64,000 bases of DNA from Burkholderia humptydooensis (lineage in GTDB: Bacteria; Pseudomonadota; Gammaproteobacteria; Burkholderiales; Burkholderiaceae), in NCBI RefSeq assembly GCF_001513745.1, contig NZ_CP013380.1, positions 3,658,001 to 3,722,000 of the forward strand, written 5' to 3'. Numbering within the stretch: the first letter of the stretch is position 1; each line of letters begins with the position of its first letter. Of this stretch, positions 7,160-16,218 are shown piece by piece. A program made the translations under genes and the position numbers. The notes under the pieces are model-generated. The model was not told the DNA's origin, searched no databases, and saw only the letters and a program-made list of their open reading frames with translations.

Positions 7160-9748
7160 TCATTCCGCCGGCCAGATCTCGCGGCTTGCTGCCCTCACCG
7201 CCTGCGCCGATTCGAGCGCGAGCAGGTCTTGCGCGCGCTGGCGGCACAACTGGTAATCGAGATGGCGCACCTGCGCCTTGATGCCCGGCACCGACACCGG
7301 GTCCACCGACAATTCCGTCACGCCGAGGCCGACGAGCACCGGCACCGCCACCGGATCGCCGCCGAGCGCGCCGCACACGCCGACCCACTTGCCATGCTTG
7401 CCGGCGCCGCGCACGGTCGCGTCGACGAGCCGCAGCACGGCCGGATGCAGGCCGTCCGCCTGCGCGGCGAGATCCGCCTGGCAGCGGTCCATCGCGAGCG
7501 TGTATTGCGTAAGGTCGTTCGTGCCGATCGACAGGAAATCCGCGTGCTTCGCGAGTTGATCCGCGAGGAGCGCGGCCGACGGCACCTCGATCATCACGCC
7601 GACTTCGACGGGCTGCTCGCGGCCCATCGCGCGCGCAAAATCGTCGATGCGCTTCCTGATCCGCACGAGCTCTCCGACGTCCGTCACCATCGGCAGCAGG
7701 ATTCGCACCGAGCCGTACGGCTTCACCGAAAGGAGGCCCTGCAACTGATCGTCGAGCAGATCGGGGCGCACCTGCGCGAGACGGATCCCGCGCAGGCCGA
7801 GCGCCGGGTTCGGCTCGGGCGGCAGCGTCAGGTAATCGACTTCCTTGTCCGCGCCGACGTCGAGCGTGCGGATGATCGCGGTGCGCCCTTGCAGCGCGTC
7901 GACGATCGATTGATAGCTCTGCCGATGCTCGGACGTCGTCGGCGCCGCCTGCCGGTGGATGAACATCAGCTCGGTGCGCAGCAGGCCGACCGCGTCGGCG
8001 CCGTTGTCGACCGCGACGCGCGCGTCGTCGAGCGTCGCGATGTTCGCGGCGACCTCGATCCTGTGGCCGTCGCGCGTCACCGCCGCTTCGCCCGACATCC
8101 GCCGGTTCGCCTCGCGCACGCCGGCAAGACGCTGCCGCTCGTGGCGCGCGCGCTCGACGTCGAGCGCGGTCGGCGCGTACTCGAGGCGGCCCGCGCTCGC
8201 GTCGACGACGACCTGCGTGCGCTGCGGAATCGCATACAGCGCGTCGCCGACCGCGACGAGCGACGGAATGCCGAGCTGGCGCGCGATGATCGCCGCATGC
8301 GAGGTCGCGCCGCCGCGCGCCATCACGAGCGCCGTCACGCGCTCGCGATCGAGCGACGCAAGATCGGACGGCGTGAACTCCTCCGCCGCGAGCACCGCCT
8401 CGGCCGGCAACTCGCGCGCAGTCGCGCTCGCGTAGCCGAGCGCGCGCAGCACGCGCTTGTCGATGTCGCGCAGATCGGCCGCGCGCTCGGCGAGGAGCGC
8501 GTCGTCGACGTCGGCGAGCACAGCCGTCTGCGCGCGGATCGTCTCGCGCCACGCGTAGCCCGCGCTCTTGCCGAGGCTGATCAGGTCGCGCGCGGCGTCG
8601 ACGAGCGCCGGGTCCTCGAGCAGCACGCGGTGCACGGCGAAGATGCCGGCTTCGCCGATCGCGCCGCGCTTCGACGCTTCGCGCACCGTCGTCTCGAGCT
8701 GCGCGTCGACTTCGGCGAGCGCGCGGTCGAGCAGCCGGCTCTCGGCCGCGGGCGTGCCGCTCGCGAACTCGGGCGGCGCGATGTCCGCGTCGTCCCAGCG
8801 CACGAGCGCGCCGAGCGCGATGCCGGGCGCCGCGCACACGCCCGCGAGCGTGTTCGGATCGAGCGGCGCGTGGCCACCGCTCGCGATGACGGGGGCGGGC
8901 GACACGACGCGCGCCGGCTTCTCCTCGGCTTCGCCGTGCGCTTCGCGCAGCAGCTCGTGCGCGACGAGCTCGACCGCCTTCGCCGCGTCGCGGCCCGTGG
9001 CGACGAGCTCGATCGTCGCGTGCTCGCCCGCGCCGAGGCCAAGCAGCCCGACGACGCTCTGCAGCGCCGCCTTGCGCCCTTCGAAATGCACGTCGACGTG
9101 CGCGTCGAGCCCGCGCGCCGCTTCGCGCGCGCGCGCGGCCGGCCGCGCGTGCAGGCCGCCCGGCTGCGTGAGCGTGATCGACTTGCGCGCTTCGGCGGCG
9201 GGGCCTGCGGAGCCTGCCGCCGAACCCGCGCTTGCCGCCGCGCCGCGCGCGCGCAGCGTGAGCAGCGGCGTCTCGCCCGCCTTCGCGACGCCCGCGCCCG
9301 CGCGCCCGACGACTTCGAACGCATCCGAATTCGCGATCGCGATCACCGATACGAGGCTGTGCGCGGCGCGCGCGATCGCGTCCTGATCGAACTCGATCAG
9401 CAGATCGCCCGCCGAAACGCGCGCGCCTTCGGCGATCTTCGCCGAGAAGCCGAGCCCGTTCAGCTCGACCGTGTCGATGCCGATGTGCAGCAGGATCTCC
9501 GCGCCGCCGTCGGCCGCGACCGTCACCGCGTGGCCCGTGCGCGCGACGTGCGACACGACGCCCGCGCACGGCGCGAGCAGCCGACCCTCGAGCGGATCGA
9601 TGCCGATGCCGTCGCCGAACATGCCGCCCGAGAACACGGGGTCGGGCACGTCGGCGAGCGGCACGACGGGCCCCGTCAGCGGAGCGACCAGCACGATCTG
9701 GTCGTGGGATGCTTGTTGCTTCAACTGTGACTCCTCGGCACGTCTCAT
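7160..9748 (-). CDS. nagF: Multiphosphoryl transfer protein EIIA(Glc)-HPr-EI
   Basis: An 862-aa fusion carrying phosphate from PEP to NagE. Domains: EIIA of the Crr type (about residues 20-165; H73 in TGHAVT and H88 in LLHIGIDTV match the His pair of EIIA-Glc), an Ala/Gly linker, HPr (about 190-275; H200 in GGLHARPAA), then enzyme I (about 290-860; GGATSHAAI phosphorylated-His motif, PEP-binding barrel with RTLDVGADKE and the GTNDL motif). ATG 9748 is used; GAGGAG followed by an in-frame TTG at 9724 is a possible alternative. The operon thus encodes a whole PTS separate from the EIIA(Man)-HPr-EI set at 48-50.7 kb. Confidence 0.93.
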   Translation of the reverse strand: MRRAEESQLKQQASHDQIVLVAPLTGPVVPLADVPDPVFSGGMFGDGIGIDPLEGRLLAPCAGVVSHVARTGHAVTVAADGGAEILLHIGIDTVELNGLGFSAKIAEGARVSAGDLLIEFDQDAIARAAHSLVSVIAIANSDAFEVVGRAGAGVAKAGETPLLTLRARGAAASAGSAAGSAGPAAEARKSITLTQPGGLHARPAARAREAARGLDAHVDVHFEGRKAALQSVVGLLGLGAGEHATIELVATGRDAAKAVELVAHELLREAHGEAEEKPARVVSPAPVIASGGHAPLDPNTLAGVCAAPGIALGALVRWDDADIAPPEFASGTPAAESRLLDRALAEVDAQLETTVREASKRGAIGEAGIFAVHRVLLEDPALVDAARDLISLGKSAGYAWRETIRAQTAVLADVDDALLAERAADLRDIDKRVLRALGYASATARELPAEAVLAAEEFTPSDLASLDRERVTALVMARGGATSHAAIIARQLGIPSLVAVGDALYAIPQRTQVVVDASAGRLEYAPTALDVERARHERQRLAGVREANRRMSGEAAVTRDGHRIEVAANIATLDDARVAVDNGADAVGLLRTELMFIHRQAAPTTSEHRQSYQSIVDALQGRTAIIRTLDVGADKEVDYLTLPPEPNPALGLRGIRLAQVRPDLLDDQLQGLLSVKPYGSVRILLPMVTDVGELVRIRKRIDDFARAMGREQPVEVGVMIEVPSAALLADQLAKHADFLSIGTNDLTQYTLAMDRCQADLAAQADGLHPAVLRLVDATVRGAGKHGKWVGVCGALGGDPVAVPVLVGLGVTELSVDPVSVPGIKAQVRHLDYQLCRQRAQDLLALESAQAVRAASREIWPAE

Positions 9749-9781
9749 GGCTGTCTCGTCTCGTCGGTGATCGTCAGATCG

Positions 9782-10798
9782 TCAGTGTGTTTCGGTGACT
9801 TTGTGCAGATGGCGCGGCGCATCGGGATCGCGGCCGCGCGCGAGCGCGAGCCCGGCCGCCATCACGTAGAACGACAGGATCGCGGCGATCGGATCGAGCG
9901 CCGCATGCGCGGTGCGCGCGAGCGGCAGCGTCGCATCGGGCGTGCCCGCCGGCGCGGCGAGCAGCACGCGCGCGCCGCGCGCGCGCATGTCGCGCGCGAG
10001 CTGCAGCAGGCCCTCCTGTTCCGGCCCGGGCGGCGCGAACACGAGGAGCGGATAGTCGCGGTCGATCAGTTCCATCGGGCCGTGCCGCACTTCGGCGCTC
10101 GAGAACGCCTCGGCCTGGATGCCCGAGGTCTCCTTCAGCTTGAGCGCCGCCTCCTGCGCAATCGCGAGGCCGAGCCCGCGGCCGATCACGATCATCCGCT
10201 CGACGTCGCACAGCTCGTCGACGGCGCCCGACCAGTCGAGCCGGCCCGCCTCGTCGAGCGAGTCGGGCAGGCCGCGCAGCGCGGACACGAGCGCGGCGTC
10301 GCGCTGCCAGAACGCGACGAGCTGCGCGGCGAGCGACAGCATCGCGATATAGCTCTTCGTCGCGGCGACCGACAGCTCGGGGCCGGCGAGGAGCGGCAAC
10401 GGGTGCTCGCACGCGTGCGCGAGCGGCGACGGCAGCACGTTGACGGCCGCCACCGTCAGCGCGCCCGCGTCGCGCAGCGCGGCCATCGTGTTGACGAGAT
10501 CCGGGCTCTTGCCCGATTGCGAGAACGCGAGCGCGAGCTGGCCCCGCACTTTCAGCGGCGCCTGCTGCAGCGTCGCGACCGACATCGGCAGCGACGCGAC
10601 GGGCACGCCGAGGCGGCTCATCGTCAGGCTCGCGAAGTAGCTCGCCGCGTGATCGGAGCTGCCGCGCGCGACAGTGAGCGCGACCTGCGGCGTGTGCGCC
10701 GCGAGGTGGAGCGCGAGCGTCTCGACGCGGCGCGTGTCCGCAAGCTGCGCGGCGACGACTCGCGCCGACTCGCGCGCCTCGTTAAGCATATTCGACAA
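9782..10798 (-). CDS. SIS-domain glucosamine-6-phosphate deaminase (NagB-II type)
   Basis: A 338-aa protein with two SIS domains, resembling the isomerase half of GlmS without the glutaminase. ARGSSDHAASYF and FSQSGKSPD are sugar-phosphate binding loops; the conserved Glu-His region near ERMIVIGRG and RHGPMELID follows. Expected to convert glucosamine-6-P to fructose-6-P plus ammonia, replacing classical NagB, which is absent here. TTG at 10798 is chosen as start: AAGGAG lies 6 nt before it, whereas ATG 10789 is too far away. It overlaps the end of nagA by 17 bp, consistent with translational coupling. Confidence 0.88.
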   Translation of the reverse strand: MSNMLNEARESARVVAAQLADTRRVETLALHLAAHTPQVALTVARGSSDHAASYFASLTMSRLGVPVASLPMSVATLQQAPLKVRGQLALAFSQSGKSPDLVNTMAALRDAGALTVAAVNVLPSPLAHACEHPLPLLAGPELSVAATKSYIAMLSLAAQLVAFWQRDAALVSALRGLPDSLDEAGRLDWSGAVDELCDVERMIVIGRGLGLAIAQEAALKLKETSGIQAEAFSSAEVRHGPMELIDRDYPLLVFAPPGPEQEGLLQLARDMRARGARVLLAAPAGTPDATLPLARTAHAALDPIAAILSFYVMAAGLALARGRDPDAPRHLHKVTETH

Positions 10799-11885
10799 TC
10801 GATTCTCCTTCGACGAAGGTTGCGGCCAGATTCAGTTCGCGATCGAACACGACGACGTCGGCCCACGCGCCGCGCGCGATGCGGCCGCGATCGGCGAGCC
10901 CGAGGTAGTCGGCCGCGTAGCGCGACATCCGGTTCGACACGTCGGCGATCGGCAGGCCGAGCGACACGAGATTGCGCAGCGCCTGATCCATCGTCAGCGT
11001 GCTGCCGGCGAGCGTGCCGTCGGCAAGACGCACGCCGCCCAGGCACTTCGTCACGCGCTGGCTGCCGAGCCGGTATTCGCCGTCGGGCATGCCGGTGGCC
11101 GACGTGCTGTCGGTCACCACGTACAGGCGCGGAATCGCGCGCAGCGCCGCGCGGATCGCGCCCGGATGCACGTGCAGGAGGTCCGGGATGATCTCCGCGT
11201 ATTCGGCGTGCGCGAGCGCCGCGCCGACGATGCCGGGATTGCGGTGATGCAGCGGCGACATCGCGTTGAACAGGTGCGTGAAGCCGCAGGCGCCGTGCTT
11301 GAGCGCGGCGACCGCGTCGTCGTACGTGCCGAGCGAATGGCCGAGCTGCACGCGCACGCCGCGCGCGGCCATCTCCGAGATGATCTCGACGTGCCCGGAA
11401 ATCTCCGGCGCGAGCGTGACGACGCGGATCGGCGCGATCGACAGGTACTTCAGCACCTCGTCGAGCACCGCGGACACCGCCGCGTCCGGCTGCGCGCCGA
11501 GCTTGCCGGGATTGATGTACGGGCCTTCGAGATGCACGCCGAGCACGCGCGAGCCGCCCGGCGTGCGCGTGCGCGCGACGTCGCCCAGGTTCGCGACGAC
11601 GCGCATCAGCTCGTCGCGCGGCGCGGTCATCGTCGTCGCGAGCAGGCTCGTCGTGCCGTAGCGCGCATGCGTGCGCGCGATCGTCTCGATCGCGTCGCCG
11701 CCCTCCATCACGTCCGCGCCGCCCGCGCCGTGCACGTGCAGGTCGATGAAGCCGGGCAGGATGTAGGGCGCATCGTTCTTCGACGGGTCCGTCGCGTCGC
11801 CCGACAGCGCCGTGATCCGGCCGTTCTCGAATTCGAGCGTGCCGTGAATCCAGCCTTCGGCGGTCAGTATGTTTCCGGTCAGCAT
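10782..11885 (-). CDS. nagA: N-acetylglucosamine-6-phosphate deacetylase
   Basis: A 367-aa amidohydrolase that removes acetate from GlcNAc-6-P, the product of NagE transport. The metal-binding DLHVHG (H50, H52) lies in PGFIDLHVHG. GVHLEGPY, GHSLGTYDD and HLFNAMSPLHHRNPG are typical NagA motifs, with the catalytic Asp in YVVTDSTSATG. Second gene of the operon, 100 bp after nagR; its last codons contain the ribosome binding site for the deaminase gene. Confidence 0.95.
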   Translation of the reverse strand: MLTGNILTAEGWIHGTLEFENGRITALSGDATDPSKNDAPYILPGFIDLHVHGAGGADVMEGGDAIETIARTHARYGTTSLLATTMTAPRDELMRVVANLGDVARTRTPGGSRVLGVHLEGPYINPGKLGAQPDAAVSAVLDEVLKYLSIAPIRVVTLAPEISGHVEIISEMAARGVRVQLGHSLGTYDDAVAALKHGACGFTHLFNAMSPLHHRNPGIVGAALAHAEYAEIIPDLLHVHPGAIRAALRAIPRLYVVTDSTSATGMPDGEYRLGSQRVTKCLGGVRLADGTLAGSTLTMDQALRNLVSLGLPIADVSNRMSRYAADYLGLADRGRIARGAWADVVVFDRELNLAATFVEGESIVEYA

Positions 11886-11985
11886 GACGTTCTCTGATAT
11901 CTGGTGATGCGTATGGGGTCGGTACCGCTTGCTGCTTGCGAGAGGGCTTGCCAGTCGTCCGGGCTGCCGCGGACAGTCTGTCGTG

Positions 11986-12720
11986 TCAGCGTTTCAGCTC
12001 GGCGACGAAATCGTAGTAATCGTCGCGGCAATAGGTTTCGGTCGCTTCGATCGCCCGCCGATCGGCGCCGTAACCGATCCGCGTGATGACGAGGAGCGCC
12101 GCGCCCGGCACGAGGCCGAGCCACTGTGCGACGTCGGCCGCCGCATTCACCGCGCGAAAGCGCTGCGACGCGCGCACCACGTCGAGACCGCGCGACCGCA
12201 GGTAGCCGTACAGCGACCCTTCGAGCGCCTGCGGCTCGGGCACGCAGGTCGCGGGCAGCGTCGAGCGCTCGTACGCCATCACGACGCCGTCCGCGCGCCG
12301 CAGCCGCTCGAGGCGCGCGACCGTCGCGCCGGGCGACAGGCTGAAGCGCGCGAGCTCGTCGCGGCTCGCGGCGCGCAGGCTGCGCACGAGCCACACCGAA
12401 TCGGGCGCGAAGCCGCGCTGGCGCATCTTCGCGGTGAACCCGACGAGCCGCGACAGCGGATCCGCGACGCGCGGCGTGATGAAGCTGCCCGCGCCGCGCG
12501 CGCGCCGGATGAGGCCCTGCTCGACGAGGAGCGCGAGCGCGCGGCGCACGGTGATGCGCGACACGCCCGCCCCCGCCGACAAGCCGCGCTCGGACGGCAG
12601 CGCTTCGCCGGCGCGCCAGGCGCCGCCGTGAATCGCGCCCGCGAGATTGCGGGCGAGCTGCAGGTAGAGCGGGGTGTCGCTGCGGGCGTCGGGCGCCAGC
12701 GCCGACCAGCCGATGTCCAT
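11986..12720 (-). CDS. nagR: GntR/HutC-family repressor of GlcNAc use
   Basis: 244 aa. An N-terminal winged helix (about 15-80; LPSERGLSAGAGVSRITVRRAL is the recognition region) is followed by a UTRA effector domain (about 95-240). Members of this branch (DasR, NagR/YvoA) sense GlcN-6-P or GlcNAc-6-P. It is the first gene of the operon it probably controls, and the promoter just upstream holds an operator-like repeat, so autoregulation is likely. GGAGA lies 3 nt before the ATG. Confidence 0.9.
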   Translation of the reverse strand: MDIGWSALAPDARSDTPLYLQLARNLAGAIHGGAWRAGEALPSERGLSAGAGVSRITVRRALALLVEQGLIRRARGAGSFITPRVADPLSRLVGFTAKMRQRGFAPDSVWLVRSLRAASRDELARFSLSPGATVARLERLRRADGVVMAYERSTLPATCVPEPQALEGSLYGYLRSRGLDVVRASQRFRAVNAAADVAQWLGLVPGAALLVITRIGYGADRRAIEATETYCRDDYYDFVAELKR

Positions 12721-12768
12721 AGGTCTCCGGGTACGAAAACGGGAGGGCGTCGTCCGAAAAGCGAGGCC

Positions 12769-12796
12769 ATTATATAACCAAAATAATACCAGTCAA
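12769..12796 (-). promoter_or_regulatory. nag operon sigma-70 promoter with overlapping operator
   Basis: On the minus strand: -35 TTGACT (12791-12796), 16-bp spacer, -10 TATAAT (12769-12774), about 45 bp before nagR. The spacer and -35 contain the plus-strand sequence ACCAAAATAATACCAGT (12777-12793), so a bound repressor would block RNA polymerase directly. Confidence 0.85.
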
Positions 12797-12842
12797 TTTG
12801 ATCGAAACCGGAATGCAGGCTCGCCGGAAAGTGTTGTCAGCC

Positions 12843-12868
12843 AAGGGCCTCGACGTGTCGAAGCCCTT
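12843..12868. terminator. Hairpin between dnaE2 and nagR
   Basis: AAGGGC-c-TCGA / TCGA-a-GCCCTT with a 4-base loop, followed on the plus strand by TATTTA. It sits downstream of the dnaE2 stop, but the T-rich side is on the plus strand, so its role as a dnaE2 terminator is uncertain. Confidence 0.35.
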
Positions 12869-12965
12869 TATTTACAGGATATTTCTGGATAGGTATTTAC
12901 CCGCATGCCAAAGACCGGCCGCTGGACACGGGGGTTGGAGCAAGCCGGATTTCGGCCGAATAGAT

Positions 12966-12982
12966 ACCGAAATAGCACCAGT
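12966..12982 (-). promoter_or_regulatory. Second candidate NagR operator upstream of nag operon
   Basis: ACCGAAATAGCACCAGT (plus-strand reading) matches the promoter site at 12777-12793 in 14 of 17 positions, in the same orientation and 189 bp upstream of it. It lies close to the dnaE2 stop codon, too far to block the promoter directly; looping between the two sites is possible. Confidence 0.55.
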
Positions 12983-13015
12983 GTTGCGCATTGGTATGCA
13001 TCGATTCGCGGCCGG

Positions 13016-16000
13016 TCAATGGAATTCGCGGCTCTCGGTTCGCAATCCCGCGATCAGCGGCGTCAGATCCTCCAGATATTGCGCGACGAGATGCCGGACA
13101 TCGCTCTCGCACTGCCAGACGCCCGACACCGCGAGCAGCCGCGAATCGAGCGTCTCGCGCCGCTGCCGCTCGAGCAGCTCCGGCCGGACGATCACGTTCA
13201 CGCTGCCCGTCTCGTCCTCGAGCGTGACGAACAGCACGCCCTTCGCCGTGCCCGGCATCTGCCGCGCGGTCACGAGCCCGCACGCGCGCGCGAGCTGGCC
13301 GTTGCGGCGATCGCGCAGCGCCGCGGCGGACGACAGCCGCCGCGCATCGAGCGCGGGCCGCAGCAGCGCGACCGGATGCCGGTTCAGCGTGAGGCCGATC
13401 GTGTGATAGTCGGCGAACACGTCGTCGGCCTCGGCCGGCGCGCCGAGCGCCGGCCTCACCGCTTCGTCGATCGGCGCGGCGGCGAGCAGGCCGCGCTCCG
13501 GCACGGCGGCGACCGCCTGCCACAGCGCATCGCGGCGATTGCCGGCGAGCGTCGCGAACGCGTTCGCGGCGGCGAGCGCCTCGAGATCGCGGCGCTCGAG
13601 GCGCGCGCGGCGCGCGAGTTCGTCGACGCTCGCGAACGGCCCCGCCGCGCGCGCCGCCTCGATCCGCCGCGCGGCCTCCTCGCCCAGCCCGCGCACGAGC
13701 GACAGGCCGAGCCGCACCGACGGCCCGCCGTCGGGCGGCGCCGCGCCGGGCCGCGCTTCGAGCGACGCTTCCCAGTCGCTCTTCGTCGCGTCGATCGGCA
13801 GCACCGTCACGCCGTGGCGCTTCGCGTCCTGCACGAGCTGCGCGGGCGGATAGAAGCCCATCGGCTGGCTGTTCAGGAGCGCGGCGAGAAAGATCGCCGG
13901 CTCGTGGCACTTGAGCCAGCTACTTGCGTAGACGAGATGCGCGAAGCTCGCCGCGTGGCTCTCCGGAAAGCCGTATTCGCCAAAGCCCTTGATCTGCTCG
14001 AAGATCTGCTCGGCGAATTCGGGCGGATAGTCGCGCTCGCGCATGCCGTCGACGATCTTGCGCCGGTACTGCTCGATATTGCCCTTGCGCTTCCACGCGG
14101 CCATCGCCCGGCGCAGCTCGTCGGCCTCGCCGGGCGTGAAGCCCGCGGCGATGATCGCGATCTGCATCACCTGCTCCTGGAAGATCGGCACGCCGCGCGT
14201 GCGCTCGAGCGCCTCCTTCAGATCGGCCTTCGGATACGTGACGGGCTCGAGCCCTTGCCGCCGCTTCAGGTACGGATGCACCGCGCCGCCCTGGATCGGC
14301 CCCGGCCGCACGATCGCGACCTCGATCACGAGATCGTAATAGTTGCGCGGCCGCAGGCGCGGCAGCATCGACATCTGCGCGCGCGACTCGATCTGGAACA
14401 CGCCGACCGTGTCCGCGCGGCAAATCATGTCGTACGTCTTCACGTCGCCCTGCTCGATGTGCGCCATTCCGAACGGCTTGCCATCCCGCGCGCCGCGCCA
14501 CGCCGTGACCATGTCGAACGCGCGATGCAGCGCGGACAGCATGCCGAGCGCGAGCACGTCGACCTTCATCAGCCCGAGCGCCTCCAGATCGTCCTTGTCC
14601 CACTGGATCACGCGCCGCCCCTCCATCGCCGCGTTCTCGACCGGCACGAGCCGCGTGAGCTTGCCGCGGCTCACCACGAAGCCGCCCGAGTGCTGCGACA
14701 GGTGGCGCGGAAAGTTCAGCAGCCGCGCGGCGAGTTCGGCCCACGCGCCAATGAGCGGCGTGTCCGGATCGAGCCCGACCGACTCGAAGCGCGCGAGCAG
14801 ATCGCGGCTGCCGTCGAACCAGCGATGCGCCTTCGCGACCCGCTCGACGAGCATCGGATCGACGCCGAGCGCCTTGCCGGTCTCGCGCAGCGCGCCGCGC
14901 GGGCGATAGGTCGATACGGCCGCCGCGAGCGCCGCGCGGTCGTGGCCGTATTTCTCGTAGAGATACTGGATGACCTCCTCGCGGCGCTGATGCTCGAAGT
15001 CGACGTCGATGTCGGGCGGCTCGCCGCGCTCGCGGCTGATGAAGCGCTCGAACAGCAGCGTGCTGCGCTCGGGGTCCACCTCGGTCACGTGCAGGCAATA
15101 GCAGACGACCGAGTTCGCCGCCGAGCCGCGCCCCTGGCACAGGATGTTCTTGCTGCGCGCGTATTGGACGATGTCGTAGACCGTCAGGAAATACGGCTCG
15201 TAGTTCAGCTCGGCGATCAGCGCGAGTTCGTACTCGATTCTTTTTCGCACCGTTTCCGGCATGCCGCTGGGATAGCGCTCGCGCGCGCCCGCCCAGGTTT
15301 CCTGCGCCAGATAGCTCGCCGGCGTATGCCCTGCGGGAACGATTTCATGCGGATATTCGTAGCGCAGCTCGTCGAGCGAGAAAGCGCATGCGTCGAGCAT
15401 CCGGCACGTCTGCGCGACCGCGTCGGCCGGAAACAACTGCGCGATCCGCTGGCGCGTGCGCAAGTGCTGCTCCGCGTTCGGCGCGAGCGCATGGCCGCAT
15501 TCGGCAATCGGCATCCCGAGCCTGATCGCCGTCATCGTGTCCTGCAGCGGCTTGCACGAGCGGATGTGCATCGTCACGTCGCCGAGCGCGACGAGGCGCA
15601 TCCCGCGCCGCTCGCCCGCCGCCCGGACTTCCTCGCGATGCGCGCCGTCGAGCGCGCGCTGCAACTGGACGAGCCCGAGCCGCGCGCGCTCGCCGAACAG
15701 CGCGTCGAACCACGCGAGTTGCGCGTCGAGCACGTCGGCGCGCGCCGGATACGTCGGCACGAGAATCGCGAAGCAGTCGGGCACGCCGCGCAGATGCGCG
15801 AACGGCGGCGGCGGCGCGGCGAGCATGCGCGGCGTGAGCCGGTAGGTGCCTTTGGGCGCGTCCATCCGCCGCCACGAAATCAGCTCGGAGAGGTTGCCGT
15901 AGCCCTCCCGGTTCTGCGCGAGCAGCACGAGGCCGAACGTGCCGGGCCCCGGATCGCGGCCCGGCGCGACGTCGTCCGGCGTCACGTCGAAGTACGCGCC

Positions 16001-16213
16001 GACGACGAGCGGCAACCCCTGCGCCTTCGCCGCGACGTGCATGCGCGGCGCCCCGGCGAGCGAGCATTCGTCGGTGATCGCGATGCCGCGATAGCCCTGC
16101 TTCTTTGCGCGCTCGACGAGCTCTTCCGCCGACGATGCGCCGTGCAGGAACGAGAAGTTCGACCGGCAGAACAGCTCCGCGTAATCGGGCAGGCTCTTGA
16201 ACGGCGAATCCAT
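13016..16213 (-). CDS. dnaE2: Error-prone DNA polymerase, alpha subunit DnaE2/ImuC
   Basis: 1065 aa, normal for DnaE2. An N-terminal PHP domain (FCRSNFSFLHGASSAEEL) precedes the C-family polymerase core, with catalytic acids in PDIDVDF (about residue 400) and the CQGRGSAANS loop, then finger, helix-hairpin-helix and OB regions. It copies damaged DNA in the SOS response together with ImuB and ImuA. ATG 16213 is used; GTG 16222 overlapping the imuB stop is also possible. It follows imuB almost without a gap, in one LexA-controlled transcript. Confidence 0.95.
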   Translation of the reverse strand: MDSPFKSLPDYAELFCRSNFSFLHGASSAEELVERAKKQGYRGIAITDECSLAGAPRMHVAAKAQGLPLVVGAYFDVTPDDVAPGRDPGPGTFGLVLLAQNREGYGNLSELISWRRMDAPKGTYRLTPRMLAAPPPPFAHLRGVPDCFAILVPTYPARADVLDAQLAWFDALFGERARLGLVQLQRALDGAHREEVRAAGERRGMRLVALGDVTMHIRSCKPLQDTMTAIRLGMPIAECGHALAPNAEQHLRTRQRIAQLFPADAVAQTCRMLDACAFSLDELRYEYPHEIVPAGHTPASYLAQETWAGARERYPSGMPETVRKRIEYELALIAELNYEPYFLTVYDIVQYARSKNILCQGRGSAANSVVCYCLHVTEVDPERSTLLFERFISRERGEPPDIDVDFEHQRREEVIQYLYEKYGHDRAALAAAVSTYRPRGALRETGKALGVDPMLVERVAKAHRWFDGSRDLLARFESVGLDPDTPLIGAWAELAARLLNFPRHLSQHSGGFVVSRGKLTRLVPVENAAMEGRRVIQWDKDDLEALGLMKVDVLALGMLSALHRAFDMVTAWRGARDGKPFGMAHIEQGDVKTYDMICRADTVGVFQIESRAQMSMLPRLRPRNYYDLVIEVAIVRPGPIQGGAVHPYLKRRQGLEPVTYPKADLKEALERTRGVPIFQEQVMQIAIIAAGFTPGEADELRRAMAAWKRKGNIEQYRRKIVDGMRERDYPPEFAEQIFEQIKGFGEYGFPESHAASFAHLVYASSWLKCHEPAIFLAALLNSQPMGFYPPAQLVQDAKRHGVTVLPIDATKSDWEASLEARPGAAPPDGGPSVRLGLSLVRGLGEEAARRIEAARAAGPFASVDELARRARLERRDLEALAAANAFATLAGNRRDALWQAVAAVPERGLLAAAPIDEAVRPALGAPAEADDVFADYHTIGLTLNRHPVALLRPALDARRLSSAAALRDRRNGQLARACGLVTARQMPGTAKGVLFVTLEDETGSVNVIVRPELLERQRRETLDSRLLAVSGVWQCESDVRHLVAQYLEDLTPLIAGLRTESREFH

Positions 16214-16218
16214 GCCGC

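Noticed and set aside
7098..9730. Open frames of over 800 codons on both strands across nagF
   Set aside because: The 862-codon frame shows EIIA, HPr and EI motifs in order; the others are low-complexity Arg-rich shadows.
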